Assembly (NCBI GenBank): GCA_013396655.1
Contig: WBMV01001906.1
Location: 1,270,166-1,334,165, forward strand
Source: Campylorhamphus procurvoides
Lineage: Eukaryota > Chordata > Aves > Passeriformes > Dendrocolaptidae
Reading direction: 5' to 3'
DNA length: 64,000 bases
This document shows positions 62,701 through 64,000 of this stretch, piece by piece. Every line of letters begins with the position of its first letter. The first letter of the stretch is position 1. The notes beneath the pieces were generated by a model that was not told where the DNA came from, made no database searches, and was given only the letters and a program-made list of their open reading frames with translations. The translations under genes and the position numbers were made by a program.

Positions 62701-64000
62701 CACCGGGCCAAGAGAATTTTAGTTAAAATATATGACATCCTTTCTTGCCTAGTCTTTTTCAGTGGCGGGAAATACACGCAGTTTCCACACAGGAAAGCAA
62801 AGGTGATTTTTGGATATTTCAGCTTTTGTTATACACTTGAAAGACCCATGGTTAAGTATTGCCCAGTGATAAGTAATTCCTAGCAGTGGATCTGATGGGG
62901 GAGTGCAGAGGTAGGACTTAGAGGAAACCAAGTCTCTTTTCCTGGTCTGGAAAAGAGAGTGGGTAGTTGGCATTAAAAATGGGATAGAGGAATAAGAGAC
63001 TTCCAAACTCATCAGGAACCCTGACATGCTTGTAACAGGCAGGGAAACTGCTGCTTTGCACAGGGCCATGCCAGCCTCTGCTGAGCTCCAGAACTCCTGG
63101 GAGAAGCATTCTTCATAAGGCAGCTCCATTTAGGCACTGACTTCTGGCACCACAGGGTACAGACATTTATCTGCTCCCTACAAGTCAGCATCTCCCAGGT
63201 CTTGATGGGGTTGGAGAGAGCTGTTTTGGGCCATGAAGCAGATACCCTGTGCTCTCTCAGGCAGGAGGCTTCTGAGCCACAGAGCCTGAGCAGAAAGGTA
63301 AAGCCTAGCAGAGCATAATGCTCACAGCCCAGTACTGATGTTTAATCCATGTTACACTTTTTATAGGAGAAACTCTGAGGAGGAATAGACTGGAGTGGGA
63401 CAGAGAGATTCAGCTGTGGAAAAATGAATTATTTTAATTTTATCTTTAATTACCTGGAAAAAAAAGTGTAGCCACAGGACATGCAGATGTGTGGGAACAA
63501 GAGAAGTTCTGCTTAGTGAGAGATAAGGTAATGATATATTTGGGGCAGAACTGACCAAAAATGAATGACTTATGCATGCGTCACCGTTAATGCTGAATTG
63601 ACCCGACGTGAAGACTGTTTGGGTAATGACAATCAGGTGATTGGGATTTTCTTCGGGCTCCCACCTGAACTTCATCTGCTGATTTGGAAAACTTGCTAAG
63701 GAAGTGCTGATTTCATTGGATGTGTGGCCTGGTGTTCTGTTGACCATTCAGGTGCTGGATGTTTTGATGGTGCTTAAGTGCTCTCTTCTGTATTTAAAAG
63801 GATCTTCTTTCTCAAGATGCAGCCATTCATTGAAAAAGTATCCGTGGGAAATAGCCATTGCCTGATGCGGGTGGATACAGCATTACTGCCAAAACAATTA
63901 CAGGTAAAGAACAGTAGCTGGATATGCTTTGTTTGAATCCTCAATTTGACTTGTTTGAACAAACGGGGTCAATTTTTGTTCAGAGGAAAAATAATTAAAA
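59746..64000. other. Intergenic stretch to window end, no gene recognised
   Basis: No supportable coding exon, RNA gene or named repeat. The longest frames (about 100-128 aa, both strands) overlap each other in several phases, as chance frames do in moderately GC-rich DNA. A GTGTGTGTG run occurs near 62095-62104. Confidence 0.55.

Noticed and set aside
63361..63747. 128-codon minus-strand frame near the window end
   Set aside because: No recognisable domain and no conserved motif; overlapping frames nearby behave the same way.

Overview
The window reads as vertebrate nuclear DNA, most likely from a bird. It is AT-rich and CpG-poor, with short exons separated by GT-AG introns. It carries a clear CR1 LINE 3' end (about 34606-34830) and avian-type endogenous retrovirus LTR fragments (57076-57739 and 59642-59745). 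No bacterial, plasmid or phage feature is present. I found no tRNA, rRNA or CRISPR array.

About 1-39.7 kb is the 3' half of one plus-strand gene that I identify as CCSER2 (coiled-coil serine-rich protein 2; mouse Gcap14, human FAM190B). Eight coding exons can be placed at base resolution, because each junction keeps the reading frame: 7042-7132, 10120-10282, 10885-11080, 18663-18746, 20200-20286, 21537-21635, 29379-29463 and 37837-38658. The 5' exons, including the large serine-rich exon expected for the family, lie upstream of base 1. The 3'UTR follows, with poly(A) signals at 38868 and 39652. The paralogue CCSER1 is the main alternative. The compact introns (0.6-8.4 kb) favour CCSER2.

The most interesting gene-level feature is a splice-controlled frame switch. 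The 85-nt exon at 29379-29463 is not a multiple of three. If it is skipped, the last exon is read for 273 residues and ends ...KPKTH. If it is included, the same last exon is entered in another frame and stops after 30 whole codons, ending ...TYRGPQ. Bases 37837-37931 are therefore open in two frames. Only the long tail carries SNIP and SRLP, which resemble the SxIP/SxLP motifs that bind EB proteins at microtubule plus ends. Splicing could therefore switch microtubule-tip targeting.

From about 39.7 to 64 kb I find no further protein-coding gene; open frames there look like chance. The region holds a possible distal poly(A) site (43052-43063), a CpG-rich patch with a near-consensus CTCF motif and palindromes (about 45890-46240), a probable solo LTR on the minus strand (57076-57739) and a short LTR fragment (59642-59745). 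The intron at 7133-10119 contains a compact CpG-containing block with CRE-like and MEF2 motifs (about 9055-9335).

Exon calls rest on direct reading of frames and splice sites. Gene identity rests on recalled family knowledge, and the regulatory calls are hypotheses.
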